DNA of 12,564 nt from JAGPUQ01 sp947084925 (GTDB taxonomy: Bacteria; Pseudomonadota; Gammaproteobacteria; Pseudomonadales; Porticoccaceae): NCBI GenBank assembly GCA_947084925.1, contig CAMTUJ010000037.1:1-12564 (forward strand). Reading direction: 5' to 3'. The translations under genes were made by a program, and so were the position numbers. Shown piece after piece: positions 1 through 8,480 of this stretch. A model generated the notes under the pieces. The model worked only from the letters and a program-made list of their open reading frames with translations. It made no database searches and was not told where the DNA came from. Within the stretch, counting starts at the first letter, position 1. Each line of letters starts with the position of its first letter.

Positions 1-1091
1 ACGCCGGCCCCGCGCCGGGCGCCGATGCCGCCAGCGCGCCCGCCGCGGCCCCGGCGCTCCAGCGGGTCGCGCTGCTGCTGCCCCGTTCCGGAAATTACGG
101 CCCCGCCGCCAACGCCATTCGTGACGGGTTCATGGCCGCCGTCTTCTCCGCGCAGGCGGGGGGCGCCGCTACCCCCGACGTCAAGCTGTATGACGCCGCC
201 GGTGGCGACGTGCTCGCTCTCTATCACCGTGCCGTCGCCGACGGCGCGCAACTGGTAATCGGACCGCTCGACCAGCAAGCCCTGACGCGGCTGGTGGCGG
301 AGCCCGCGCTGCCGGTGCCGGTGCTGGGCCTCAACGAACTGGAGGGCGGGCCCGAGTCGACCGCTGCCAATTTCCATACGCTCGCCCTGTCCGTTGCCGA
401 CGAAGCCGAGGCAGCGGCACGCCGCGCCTGGCAGGACGGACGGCGGGCGGCGCTGGTGCTGGTCCCCGACGCCCCCTGGGGACGGCGGGCGCTCGATGCG
501 TTTGGAGGCACCTTCACCCAGTTGGGCGGCACGGTGCGCAGCGGCGCGACTTACGACATGGCGCTCAAGGACTTCGTGCCTGTGTTGCGCCCGCTGCTTG
601 CCGTCACGGCGGGTGCCACTGCCACCCCGGGCGCGGATGCGGAACCGCCGCGCCGCCGCACGGATATCGACATGGTGTTTTTGGTCGCCTATCCCGCCCA
701 GGGACGCCAGATCAAGCCGACCCTCGACTTTCTGTACGCCGACGATCTGCCGGTGTACGCCACATCGGCCATTTATGCCGGGGTCGCCGACGCGGCTCGC
801 GATGGCGATCTCGGCGAGATCCGGTTCAGCACCATGACCTGGGCGCTCGCCGATGCGACGACGCCAGCCCCCGAGACCAATTTGCCACCGATCTATCGCC
901 CGTTCTTTGCACTCGGCGCCGATGCCTATCTCGTCCACCCGTTTCTGGCGGGGGCGCAACCGAACGCCGACATCCGTGTCGCCGGCCATACCGGCACCCT
1001 GGTCCTGGACGGCGGACAACGCATCCGTCGCATCCAGCCCTGGGCGCGCTTCCGCAATGGTCGGGCGTATCTGGAAAGTGAAGCGCAGTGA
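1..1091 (+). CDS. lpoA: Penicillin-binding protein activator LpoA, C-terminal part (5' end outside window)
   Basis: LpoA is an outer-membrane lipoprotein that reaches through the periplasm and stimulates the peptidoglycan synthase PBP1A. The frame is open from base 3 and gives 362 residues up to TGA at 1089-1091. The signal peptide, lipobox and N-terminal TPR-like half lie outside the window. What is visible is the C-terminal domain with a periplasmic-binding-protein-like fold. It opens after an Ala/Pro-rich linker with the family signature RVALLLPRSGNYGPAANAIRDG, followed by stretches such as LVIGPLDQQALTRL, DMVFLVAYPAQGRQIKP and LPVYATSAIYAG. A shorter frame starting at the ATG at 132 is only an internal methionine of this protein. 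The stop overlaps the yraN start (GTGA, 1088-1091), so the two are probably translationally coupled. The yraN–diaA–dolP genes that follow match the conserved gammaproteobacterial order and support the call. Confidence 0.93.
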   Translation, partial: AGPAPGADAASAPAAAPALQRVALLLPRSGNYGPAANAIRDGFMAAVFSAQAGGAATPDVKLYDAAGGDVLALYHRAVADGAQLVIGPLDQQALTRLVAEPALPVPVLGLNELEGGPESTAANFHTLALSVADEAEAAARRAWQDGRRAALVLVPDAPWGRRALDAFGGTFTQLGGTVRSGATYDMALKDFVPVLRPLLAVTAGATATPGADAEPPRRRTDIDMVFLVAYPAQGRQIKPTLDFLYADDLPVYATSAIYAGVADAARDGDLGEIRFSTMTWALADATTPAPETNLPPIYRPFFALGADAYLVHPFLAGAQPNADIRVAGHTGTLVLDGGQRIRRIQPWARFRNGRAYLESEAQ

Positions 1092-1471
1092 AGCTGCAAC
1101 AGCGCGGCCGCGGGGCTGAAGCCGAACGCGCGGCGGAAACTTTCCTCCTGCGCCAGGGCCTGCGCATCGTGGCGCGCAATTACCGGACGACGCGCGGCGA
1201 GATTGATATCATCGCCGACGATGGCGGGACCCTGGCATTCATCGAGGTGCGCATGCGCTCGGGCAGTGCCTTTGGCGGCGCGGGAGAGAGTATCGACCGC
1301 CGCAAGCGTCAGCGTATCGTGGCCGCCGCGCGCCATTTCCTCGCCAGCGGCCCGTCCGCCGAGCCACCCTGTCGTTTCGATGCCATGTTGCTGACACCTC
1401 CGGCACCCCGGAATCCCGATGACTATGCCGTGGAATGGCTCCGCGATGCGTTTCGCGCCGACGACCTCTGA
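1088..1471 (+). CDS. yraN: YraN family protein (UPF0102), predicted endonuclease-like fold
   Basis: This is a 127-residue protein of the UPF0102/YraN family, about the usual length. The family has a restriction-endonuclease-like (PD-(D/E)xK) fold, but its cellular role is not settled. The residues fitting that fold are visible: GEIDII (E38, D40), then FIEVR (E53, R55 where many nucleases carry Lys), with the family pattern VARNYRTTRGEID before and AFGGAGESID after. The start is GTG at 1088, overlapping the lpoA stop by four bases, with only a weak GA-rich stretch upstream. This suggests re-initiation by ribosomes finishing lpoA. It ends 4 bp before the preferred diaA start. Recognition as YraN is firm; any nuclease activity is inference. 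Confidence 0.92.
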   Translation: MKLQQRGRGAEAERAAETFLLRQGLRIVARNYRTTRGEIDIIADDGGTLAFIEVRMRSGSAFGGAGESIDRRKRQRIVAAARHFLASGPSAEPPCRFDAMLLTPPAPRNPDDYAVEWLRDAFRADDL

Positions 1472-1475
1472 CCCC

Positions 1476-2048
1476 ATGGAAGAAAGAGTCATTGCCAGCA
1501 TCCACCGCGGCATCCAGGCCAAAATGGCGGTCGGCGAGCTGCTCGCGCCGCGTATCGCGCTGGCGGCGGAGCGTATCGCCACCACCTTCCTGCGCAACGG
1601 CAAGCTGCTGGTCTGCGGCGTCGGCGTCGGCCGCTATCTGGCCGGCAGCCTGCGCCACGGCGTGGCGCGCGGCTTCCACTTTGCGCGGCCGGCACTGCCC
1701 GTCATCCTGCTCGACGATTACGTCGATCCGAGCATCCCGGAAGGCGACCTTGTCGGGCTCCAGGTGCGGGCGCTGGGTCAGCCGGACGACTGCCTGGCGC
1801 TGGTCAGTCCGGGCTCCGCGCCGGCCAGTCTCGCCGGCGCCTTGCGCGCGGCGCGCGGTCGGAATATCCCCTGTATCCTGTTCAGCGGCCCGGGTGATGA
1901 TCGCATGGCCGCCGAACTGGACGACGCCGACATCGAACTTTCTCCCGCTACCGACAACCAAGGCCATGCGCAGGAAATCCATCTGACGGCGATTTTCTGT
2001 CTCTGTGAACTCATCGAACACCATCTGTTTGGAGGATCCGCAACGTGA
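1476..2048 (+). CDS. diaA: SIS-domain protein, DiaA-like DnaA initiator-associating protein
   Basis: This 190-residue SIS (sugar isomerase) protein occupies the diaA/yraO position. E. coli DiaA is a tetramer that binds DnaA and helps it assemble at oriC. The N-terminal helix (IHRGIQAKM), the beta strand KLLVCG (43-48), the QVRALGQPDDCLALVS segment (96-111) and the C-terminal helix QEIHLTAIFCLCELIEHHLF match the family. The terminal Leu-Phe pair (L184, F185) aligns with the E. coli residues reported to contact DnaA. The sugar-phosphate loop, normally CGNGxSA, reads CGVGVG here, so the usual Asn and Ser are lost. The ATG at 1476 is preferred, as it gives an N-terminus like DiaA and lies 4 bp after yraN. 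An in-frame ATG at 1419 would add 19 residues overlapping yraN. GmhA-type isomerase function is unlikely given the degenerate loop. Confidence 0.85.
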   Translation: MEERVIASIHRGIQAKMAVGELLAPRIALAAERIATTFLRNGKLLVCGVGVGRYLAGSLRHGVARGFHFARPALPVILLDDYVDPSIPEGDLVGLQVRALGQPDDCLALVSPGSAPASLAGALRAARGRNIPCILFSGPGDDRMAAELDDADIELSPATDNQGHAQEIHLTAIFCLCELIEHHLFGGSAT

Positions 2049-2626
2049 AACAACGCGGTAAATATGCACTGCTTGTGACCCTGTCCTGCTCGCTCGCCCT
2101 GGGCGGATGCGCCTCCACCCTCAACAAGGTGACCGATCGACCCTTCCAGGAGACCAAAACGGAACCCACCATCGGCACTTCCGTCGACGACGCGAAAATG
2201 GAAATACTGATCGGCGTCAACATCAAGAAAGCGCACCCGCAACTGGAGTCCGCCCACGTCAATGTGCACAGCCATAACCGCCTGGTGCTGCTCACCGGCG
2301 AAGTCCCGACCGAAGAGATGAAAATCCTGGCCGGCGATGCGGCGCGCAAATACCAGGGCGCCCGCGAGGTCTTCAACGAACTCCAGGTACGCAACAATAC
2401 GACCGTGCTTGCGCGCACCAGCGACAGCTGGCTCACCTCCAAAGTCACCGGCCGCCTGGTCGCCGAGAAGGGCCTGAACACCCGCGGTGTGGACGTCGTG
2501 GTCGAGGACAGCGTGGTGTATCTGATGGGGACCGTGAGTCGTCGCGATTCCAACCGCATCGCCGCCATCGCCAGCCGCATCGGCGGCGTGCAGCGGGTCG
2601 TGAAAGTATTCGAATATCTGGATTGA
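2045..2626 (+). CDS. dolP: Outer-membrane BON-domain lipoprotein DolP (YraP)
   Basis: DolP is a dual-BON-domain lipoprotein on the inner face of the outer membrane. It supports outer-membrane integrity and Bam function and concentrates at division sites. The 193 residues begin with a lipoprotein signal peptide: basic start (MKQRGK), hydrophobic core and lipobox LALGGC with lipidated Cys22. Ala at +2 predicts outer-membrane sorting. BON1 spans about residues 47-115 (with VLLTGEV) and BON2 about 126-193 (with VYLMGTV and the final GGVQRVVKVFEYLD). Length matches E. coli DolP (191). The start is GTG at 2045, overlapping the diaA stop as GTGA, with a good GGAGG nine bases upstream (2031-2035). 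It can therefore be translated both by coupling and independently. Confidence 0.95.
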   Translation: MKQRGKYALLVTLSCSLALGGCASTLNKVTDRPFQETKTEPTIGTSVDDAKMEILIGVNIKKAHPQLESAHVNVHSHNRLVLLTGEVPTEEMKILAGDAARKYQGAREVFNELQVRNNTTVLARTSDSWLTSKVTGRLVAEKGLNTRGVDVVVEDSVVYLMGTVSRRDSNRIAAIASRIGGVQRVVKVFEYLD

Positions 2627-2650
2627 CCGGTGCCGGCTCAGCACTCCGCC

Positions 2651-4597
<1,947 letters not shown>

Positions 4598-4650
4598 TCC
4601 ACAGCCTGGTTGGCGAGGTCCGGAGCTTGGCATGCAACCCAGCGCGCCGC

Positions 4651-4679
4651 TGGCAGCGCCCCGCGCGACCCCATAGAAT
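4651..4679 (+). promoter_or_regulatory. Weak candidate sigma70 promoter for the SPOR-domain gene
   Basis: A TAGAAT hexamer (4674-4679) lies 17 bp after TGGCAG (4651-4656), in the 109-bp gap between aacS and the SPOR gene. The -10 is good but the -35 matches only three of six consensus bases. Predicted transcription would begin near 4686, leaving a short leader of about 20 bases without a clear ribosome-binding site. Confidence 0.3.
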
Positions 4680-4706
4680 GGCTGCTTCCTACCTTCGACC
4701 CTGCTC

Positions 4707-5324
4707 ATGGCCCGGGATTACGCCAAACCCGCTTCGGCAAAAAAGCGCCAAGTGAAACATCAGCGCCTGCCACTGGGCACACGCACACCTCCCTGGGCCA
4801 TCTTCCTCAGCGGCACCATCGTCGGGATCGCGGCGACGCTGGTGGCCATGCTGTGGCGGCCACACCCGGCCGACCCCGCCGCGTCGGCCGCCGACAGCAA
4901 TGCGAAGGCACAGGCCGAAGCCAAGCCGCGCTTTGATTTCTACACCTTGCTCAAGGAATCCGAGGTATTCGTGCCCGAAGTGGAAGAGCCGCCGTTGGTC
5001 AAGGCTCCGCCACCGGCCGACCCGGCGAAGAAAAAGGATGATGCGAAGGCCGAGGAAAAAGTCGCTGTCGAGAAACCTTCGCCGTATGAATTCATCCTGC
5101 AAACCGGATCGTTCCGCGCCCGCGGCGATGCCGACAGCCTGCGTGCACGGTTGCTGCTGCTGAACCTGAACGCTTCCGTCGAAAGCGCCGGCGCCAAACC
5201 CGGGGAGGTCTGGCATCGCGTGATGATCGGTCCGTTCACCTCTCAGGAAACGCTGGCCCGGGCGCGCGCCGTGCTCCAGCAAAACGGCGTCGACAGCATC
5301 CTGGTCAAACGCAAGCCGAACTGA
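4707..5324 (+). CDS. SPOR-domain inner-membrane protein, FtsN-like
   Basis: This 205-residue bitopic membrane protein has a short basic cytoplasmic N-terminus (MARDYAKPASAKKRQVKHQR), one membrane segment (about residues 30-50), a Pro/Ala/Lys-rich periplasmic linker and a C-terminal SPOR domain (about 125-203; YEFILQTGSFRARGDADSLRARL, then WHRVMIGPF). SPOR domains bind denuded glycan strands at the septum. The segment RFDFYTLLKESEVFVPE (75-91) is typical of the FtsN-like SPOR proteins of high-GC gammaproteobacteria. The protein is shorter than E. coli FtsN (319 residues), and FtsN's essential periplasmic helices cannot be confirmed by eye, so no symbol is given. The start is ATG 4707, the only one giving this N-terminus, although it lacks a visible Shine-Dalgarno. 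It converges with alr, 21 bp between stops, with no hairpin terminator. Confidence 0.88.
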   Translation: MARDYAKPASAKKRQVKHQRLPLGTRTPPWAIFLSGTIVGIAATLVAMLWRPHPADPAASAADSNAKAQAEAKPRFDFYTLLKESEVFVPEVEEPPLVKAPPPADPAKKKDDAKAEEKVAVEKPSPYEFILQTGSFRARGDADSLRARLLLLNLNASVESAGAKPGEVWHRVMIGPFTSQETLARARAVLQQNGVDSILVKRKPN

Positions 5325-5345
5325 GGCGGGGCCGAACGCCGGCGG

Positions 5346-6449
5346 CTACAGGCTGTCGCGACCCGGGTTTCCGGCAGCGCGATAACGCGCCGGCACCCGC
5401 GCGCAGATTCCCGTGAGCAACTCATAGGCGATGGTGCCCACGTGGCGCGCCACTTCCCAGGCAGGCAGTCCTTCGCCCCAGAGCACCACTTCGGCGCCGA
5501 CATCCGCGCCCGGCACGTCATTCAGGTCCACCGCCAGCAGATCCATCGACACCCGCCCCAGCGTCCGGGTCCGGCGTCCCGCCACCAGCACCGGTGTGCC
5601 GGTGCCCGCGTGGCGCGGATAGCCGTCGCCGTAGCCCATGGCGACGATGCCGACCCGCGTGGGCTGCGTCGCCACCCAGTCGTGGCCGTAGCCGATACCC
5701 GCGCCGACCGCCAGGGTCCGGATGGCGATCACCCGCGACGACAGCGTCAGCACCGGCTTTAACTCATCGGCGACGGGGTGGTGCGCCTCGAACGGATTGA
5801 CTCCGTACAGCAGGATGCCGGGCCGCACCCAGTCGGCGCGACTTGCCGGCGATGCCAGCAGTGCCGCCGAATTGGCCAGGCTGCGAGCGCCCGGCAATCC
5901 CCGGGTGGCGGACACGAACGTTTCGAGCTGGCGGCGATTAAGGTCATGCTCCGGGGTATCGGCGCAGGCAAAGTGCGTCATCAAACGCACCTCGGCCACA
6001 TTGGCGGAGACCAGCAGGCGACCCTGGGTGGCGGCGACCGTCTCGGGTGCGATGCCCAGCCGGTGCATCCCGCTGTCGATTTTCAGCCACACCACCAATG
6101 GGCGCGACAAGCGGGCCGCGCGCAGGTCCGCTACCTGGCGCTCCGAGTGGATCACGATCTGGAGGTCGTGGCGCGCGATTTCCGGCAATTCATCCGCATG
6201 GAAAAACCCGGCGGCCAGCAGAATCGGTTGGGTGATTCCCGCTCCGCGCAGCACCAGCGCCTCCTCCAGGCAGGCGACTCCGAACGCGTGCGCCGCCGAC
6301 AGCGCGCGCGCCACCGCCGCCGCGCCGTGACCATAGGCGTTCGCCTTCACCATGGCCATCACGCGGGCACCGCCCGCATGGCGTTGCGCCAACGCGAAGT
6401 TGTGGCGCAGATGGTCCAGGTCGATGGTGACTTGCGCGGGGCGACTCAA
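5346..6449 (-). CDS. alr: Alanine racemase
   Basis: This is a PLP-dependent racemase that interconverts L- and D-alanine in the cytoplasm and supplies D-Ala for peptidoglycan. The 367 residues are close to the usual 355-370. The PLP lysine is K35 in VKANAYGHG, the second catalytic base is Tyr254 in GIGYGHDW, and KIDSGMHRLG (K123-G132) carries the lysine that is carbamylated in family structures. MGYGDGYPR, GRVSMDLLAVDL and the C-terminal YELLTGICARVPARY are also characteristic. The start is TTG (6449-6447): it places K35 where E. coli Alr has K34, and no later start keeps the first beta strand. A weak GAGA lies seven bases upstream. The 137-bp gap to gcdH is divergent. The TTG start may keep expression low. 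Confidence 0.96.
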   Translation of the reverse strand: MSRPAQVTIDLDHLRHNFALAQRHAGGARVMAMVKANAYGHGAAAVARALSAAHAFGVACLEEALVLRGAGITQPILLAAGFFHADELPEIARHDLQIVIHSERQVADLRAARLSRPLVVWLKIDSGMHRLGIAPETVAATQGRLLVSANVAEVRLMTHFACADTPEHDLNRRQLETFVSATRGLPGARSLANSAALLASPASRADWVRPGILLYGVNPFEAHHPVADELKPVLTLSSRVIAIRTLAVGAGIGYGHDWVATQPTRVGIVAMGYGDGYPRHAGTGTPVLVAGRRTRTLGRVSMDLLAVDLNDVPGADVGAEVVLWGEGLPAWEVARHVGTIAYELLTGICARVPARYRAAGNPGRDSL

Positions 6450-6519
6450 GGCCAGGTCTCAAACGAAGACAGCGCGCATGGTCGCAGTGGCCGCCCGGCC
6501 CCGCAAGCCGCCACCCGCT

Positions 6520-6547
6520 TTGCCGGACGCCCGCGCGTCGCTATAGT
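6520..6547 (+). promoter_or_regulatory. Candidate sigma70 promoter for gcdH
   Basis: TTGCCG (6520-6525) and TATAGT (6542-6547) are separated by 16 bp in the alr/gcdH divergent gap. Transcription would begin near 6554 and give a leader of about 33 bases that ends with GGGAG (6576-6580), six bases before the gcdH ATG. Promoter, leader and ribosome site are mutually consistent, but this is prediction only. Confidence 0.5.
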
Positions 6548-6586
6548 GGCGCCCTTCTCGAACAGTGGTGATGGTGGGAGCAGCGG

Positions 6587-7768
6587 ATGGCAGGCGACTG
6601 GGCCGGTTTCAATTGGGAAGACCCTTTTCTGATGGATGGCGAACTCAATGACGAGGAGCGCATGGTGCGCGACAGCGCGCGCCAGTACGCCCAGAACAAA
6701 TTGCTGCCGCGGGTGCAACTCGCCTTTCGCAATGAGCACACCGATCGCGCCATCTTCAACGAAATGGGCGCGCTGGGCCTGCTCGGGTCCACCATCCACG
6801 GCTATGGCTGTCCCGGCGTGAACTATGTGAGCTACGGCCTGATCGCGCGCGAGGTCGAGCGCGTGGACTCGGGCTTTCGCTCCATGATGAGCGTGCAATC
6901 GAGCCTGGTGATGTATCCCATCCACACCTACGGCACCGAAGCGCAGCGGGAGAAATATCTGCCCAGGCTGGCGAGCGGCGAATGGGTGGGCTGTTTCGGC
7001 CTCACCGAGCCCGATCACGGCTCCGATCCCGGCGGCATGAAAACCCGTGCCCGCAGCGTGGACGGCGGCTACCGCCTCAGCGGCAGCAAGATGTGGATCA
7101 CCAATTCGCCCATCGCCGACGTCTTCGTGGTCTGGGCCAAGACCGATGACGGCATCATTCGCGGCTTCATCCTGGAGCGCGGCATGGCCGGGCTGTCGGC
7201 GCCGAAGATCGAGGGCAAGCTGGCCCTGCGCGCGTCGGTGACCGGCGAGATCGTGATGGACGAGGTATTTGTTGCCGCGGAACAATTGCTGCCCAACGTC
7301 CAGGGCCTCAAAGGGCCGTTCGGCTGCCTCAACAGCGCCCGGCTCGGGATTTCGTGGGGCGCGCTCGGCGCCGCCGAAACCTGCTGGCACGCGGCGCGGC
7401 AGTACGTGCTCGACCGTCAGCAGTTCGGCCGCCCGCTCGCCGCCAATCAGCTGATCCAGTTCAAGCTCGCCAACATGCAGACCGAGATCAGCCTGGGCCT
7501 GCTGGGTTCGCTGCACGCGGCACGCCTCAAGGATCGCGGCCTGCTGGCGCCGGAGCTGATCTCGCTGATGAAGCGCAACAACTGCGTCAAGGCGCTCGAC
7601 ATCGCACGCCAGGCGCGGGACATGCTGGGCGGCAACGGCATCTCCGACGAATATCCGGTCATGCGCCACATGGTGAACCTGGAGGTGGTCAACACCTACG
7701 AGGGCACGGCGGACGTGCACGCGCTGATTCTGGGCCGCGCCCAGACCGGGATCCAGGCGTTCAGCTGA
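6587..7768 (+). CDS. gcdH: Glutaryl-CoA dehydrogenase
   Basis: This FAD-dependent acyl-CoA dehydrogenase oxidises and decarboxylates glutaryl-CoA to crotonyl-CoA in the breakdown of lysine, tryptophan and glutarate, passing electrons to ETF. The 393 residues match the family length. Specific signatures are the N-terminus DWAGFNWEDPFLMDGELNDEERMVRD, SGFRSMMSVQSSLVM (R98, aligned with the substrate-binding Arg of human GCDH), CFGLTEPDHGSDPGGM, RDMLGGNGISDEY, and VNTYEGTADVHALILGRAQTG with the catalytic base at E372. These separate it from short-chain acyl-CoA dehydrogenases. The start ATG has GGGAG six bases upstream. The CoA-transferase and LysR regulator often found beside gcdH are absent. 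It stands alone, ending 12 bp from the convergent VOC gene with no hairpin terminator. Confidence 0.96.
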   Translation: MAGDWAGFNWEDPFLMDGELNDEERMVRDSARQYAQNKLLPRVQLAFRNEHTDRAIFNEMGALGLLGSTIHGYGCPGVNYVSYGLIAREVERVDSGFRSMMSVQSSLVMYPIHTYGTEAQREKYLPRLASGEWVGCFGLTEPDHGSDPGGMKTRARSVDGGYRLSGSKMWITNSPIADVFVVWAKTDDGIIRGFILERGMAGLSAPKIEGKLALRASVTGEIVMDEVFVAAEQLLPNVQGLKGPFGCLNSARLGISWGALGAAETCWHAARQYVLDRQQFGRPLAANQLIQFKLANMQTEISLGLLGSLHAARLKDRGLLAPELISLMKRNNCVKALDIARQARDMLGGNGISDEYPVMRHMVNLEVVNTYEGTADVHALILGRAQTGIQAFS

Positions 7769-7780
7769 CCGCCGGCGCGA

Positions 7781-8236
7781 TCAGCGCGTCAACAAATCGA
7801 AGGCTTCGGCGCCCGGCCCCAGGGGCTGGCCGTAGCTGAACTCGACATGGTTGCCGTTGGGATCGCGCAGGCCGCAGTAGTAACCCACCGGAAAGGGCTC
7901 GTCCCGCGGCGGCCACACCAGGCAGCCAGCGGCGGCACCCCGCGCGGCGATCCCGTCCACCGCCGCCCGGCTGGCGAGCGCAAAGCCGAAGTGGCGGTAG
8001 TCGCGCGCCGCCAGTTGCAGATCGTCACCACCTTCCATCAGGACAAACACGAAATCCGTGGCGCGTCCAGGCTCGGCCATCCAGACGATGCGCTGCGCTC
8101 CCGCTTGACGGCTGTGCACGACCTCCATGCCACAAAAATCACGGTAAAAATCGATGCAGGCGTCCAGGCCGGCGACATGCAGCGCAAGATGGGTAATGCG
8201 CGGTGTGATCACGGCAACGCTCCGGAAGTTCGACAT
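7781..8236 (-). CDS. VOC-family (glyoxalase/dioxygenase-fold) protein, substrate unknown
   Basis: This is a 151-residue single-unit VOC (vicinal oxygen chelate) protein with two beta-alpha-beta-beta-beta modules. Visible features are ITHLALHVAGLDACIDFYRDFCGMEVV at the N-terminus, RHFGFALASRAAVDGIAARGA in the middle, and GYYCGLRDPNGNHVEFSYGQ near the end. H16, H82 and E132 sit where VOC enzymes place metal ligands; the fourth glyoxalase I ligand is not evident. The fold covers glyoxalases, extradiol dioxygenases, epimerases and resistance proteins, and nothing here picks one. The ATG at 8236 is chosen because GGAG lies six bases upstream (8243-8246 on this strand) and the VOC fold begins shortly after. 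The frame extends to 8356, but that part looks non-homologous. The gene is divergent from the amidohydrolase, with which it may share control. Confidence 0.82.
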   Translation of the reverse strand: MSNFRSVAVITPRITHLALHVAGLDACIDFYRDFCGMEVVHSRQAGAQRIVWMAEPGRATDFVFVLMEGGDDLQLAARDYRHFGFALASRAAVDGIAARGAAAGCLVWPPRDEPFPVGYYCGLRDPNGNHVEFSYGQPLGPGAEAFDLLTR

Positions 8237-8256
8237 GTAAGGCTCCAGTCTGCCAG

Positions 8257-8283
8257 ACGGCACCCGCGCAGCGCAGGTGCCGT
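8257..8283. promoter_or_regulatory. 27-bp near-perfect palindrome upstream of the VOC gene (possible operator)
   Basis: Left arm ACGGCACCCGCGC (8257-8269) and right arm GCGCAGGTGCCGT (8271-8283) are symmetric around A8270, with 12 of 13 positions complementary. The nearest base lies 20 bp before the VOC ATG. There is no T-tract, so it is not a terminator. It could be a repressor site or a leader hairpin in the VOC mRNA. Confidence 0.5.
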
Positions 8284-8355
8284 GACCGTCGGCGCCACCT
8301 TGGTCCCCTGATGCCTTGGCGTGTGAACGGAGCATTGCGCTAGCATCCACCCTCA

Positions 8356-8366
8356 TATCAATGATA
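8356..8366. promoter_or_regulatory. AT-rich 11-bp palindrome in the VOC/amidohydrolase divergent gap
   Basis: TATCA-A-TGATA is a perfect inverted repeat in the only AT-rich patch (about 8350-8370) of the 244-bp gap. The patch contains plausible but weak -10 boxes in both directions (GATAAT at 8363-8368 rightward; TATCAT on the other strand at 8361-8366). Neither has a convincing -35. It may be a regulator site or simply part of overlapping divergent promoters. Confidence 0.3.
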
Positions 8367-8480
8367 ATGTTGGCTCATGAGAAACGGTCGGAAGCATAAC
8401 CAGCCCTACATGCGGCCCCGATCGAGCCGAGTACCCGTTACCGATAACCCATAGCAAGTCCGAGACAGGAGAAACGAGTC

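Noticed and set aside
4621..4660. Sigma54-like TGGCA elements upstream of the SPOR gene
   Set aside because: TTGGCATGCA and CTGGCAGC resemble half-sites, but neither has the required TGC element at the fixed spacing.
5325..5345. Possible terminator between the SPOR gene and alr
   Set aside because: The 21-bp gap is GC-rich with partial self-complementarity but no stable stem and no T-run on either strand.
6446..7720. A 424-codon minus-strand frame opposite gcdH
   Set aside because: gcdH on the plus strand carries every family motif; the opposite frame is His/Ala/Gln-rich shadow sequence.
8237..8356. N-terminal extension of the VOC protein to 8356
   Set aside because: The added 40 residues are not VOC-like, would run across the 27-bp palindrome, and a good GGAG ribosome site supports the ATG at 8236.
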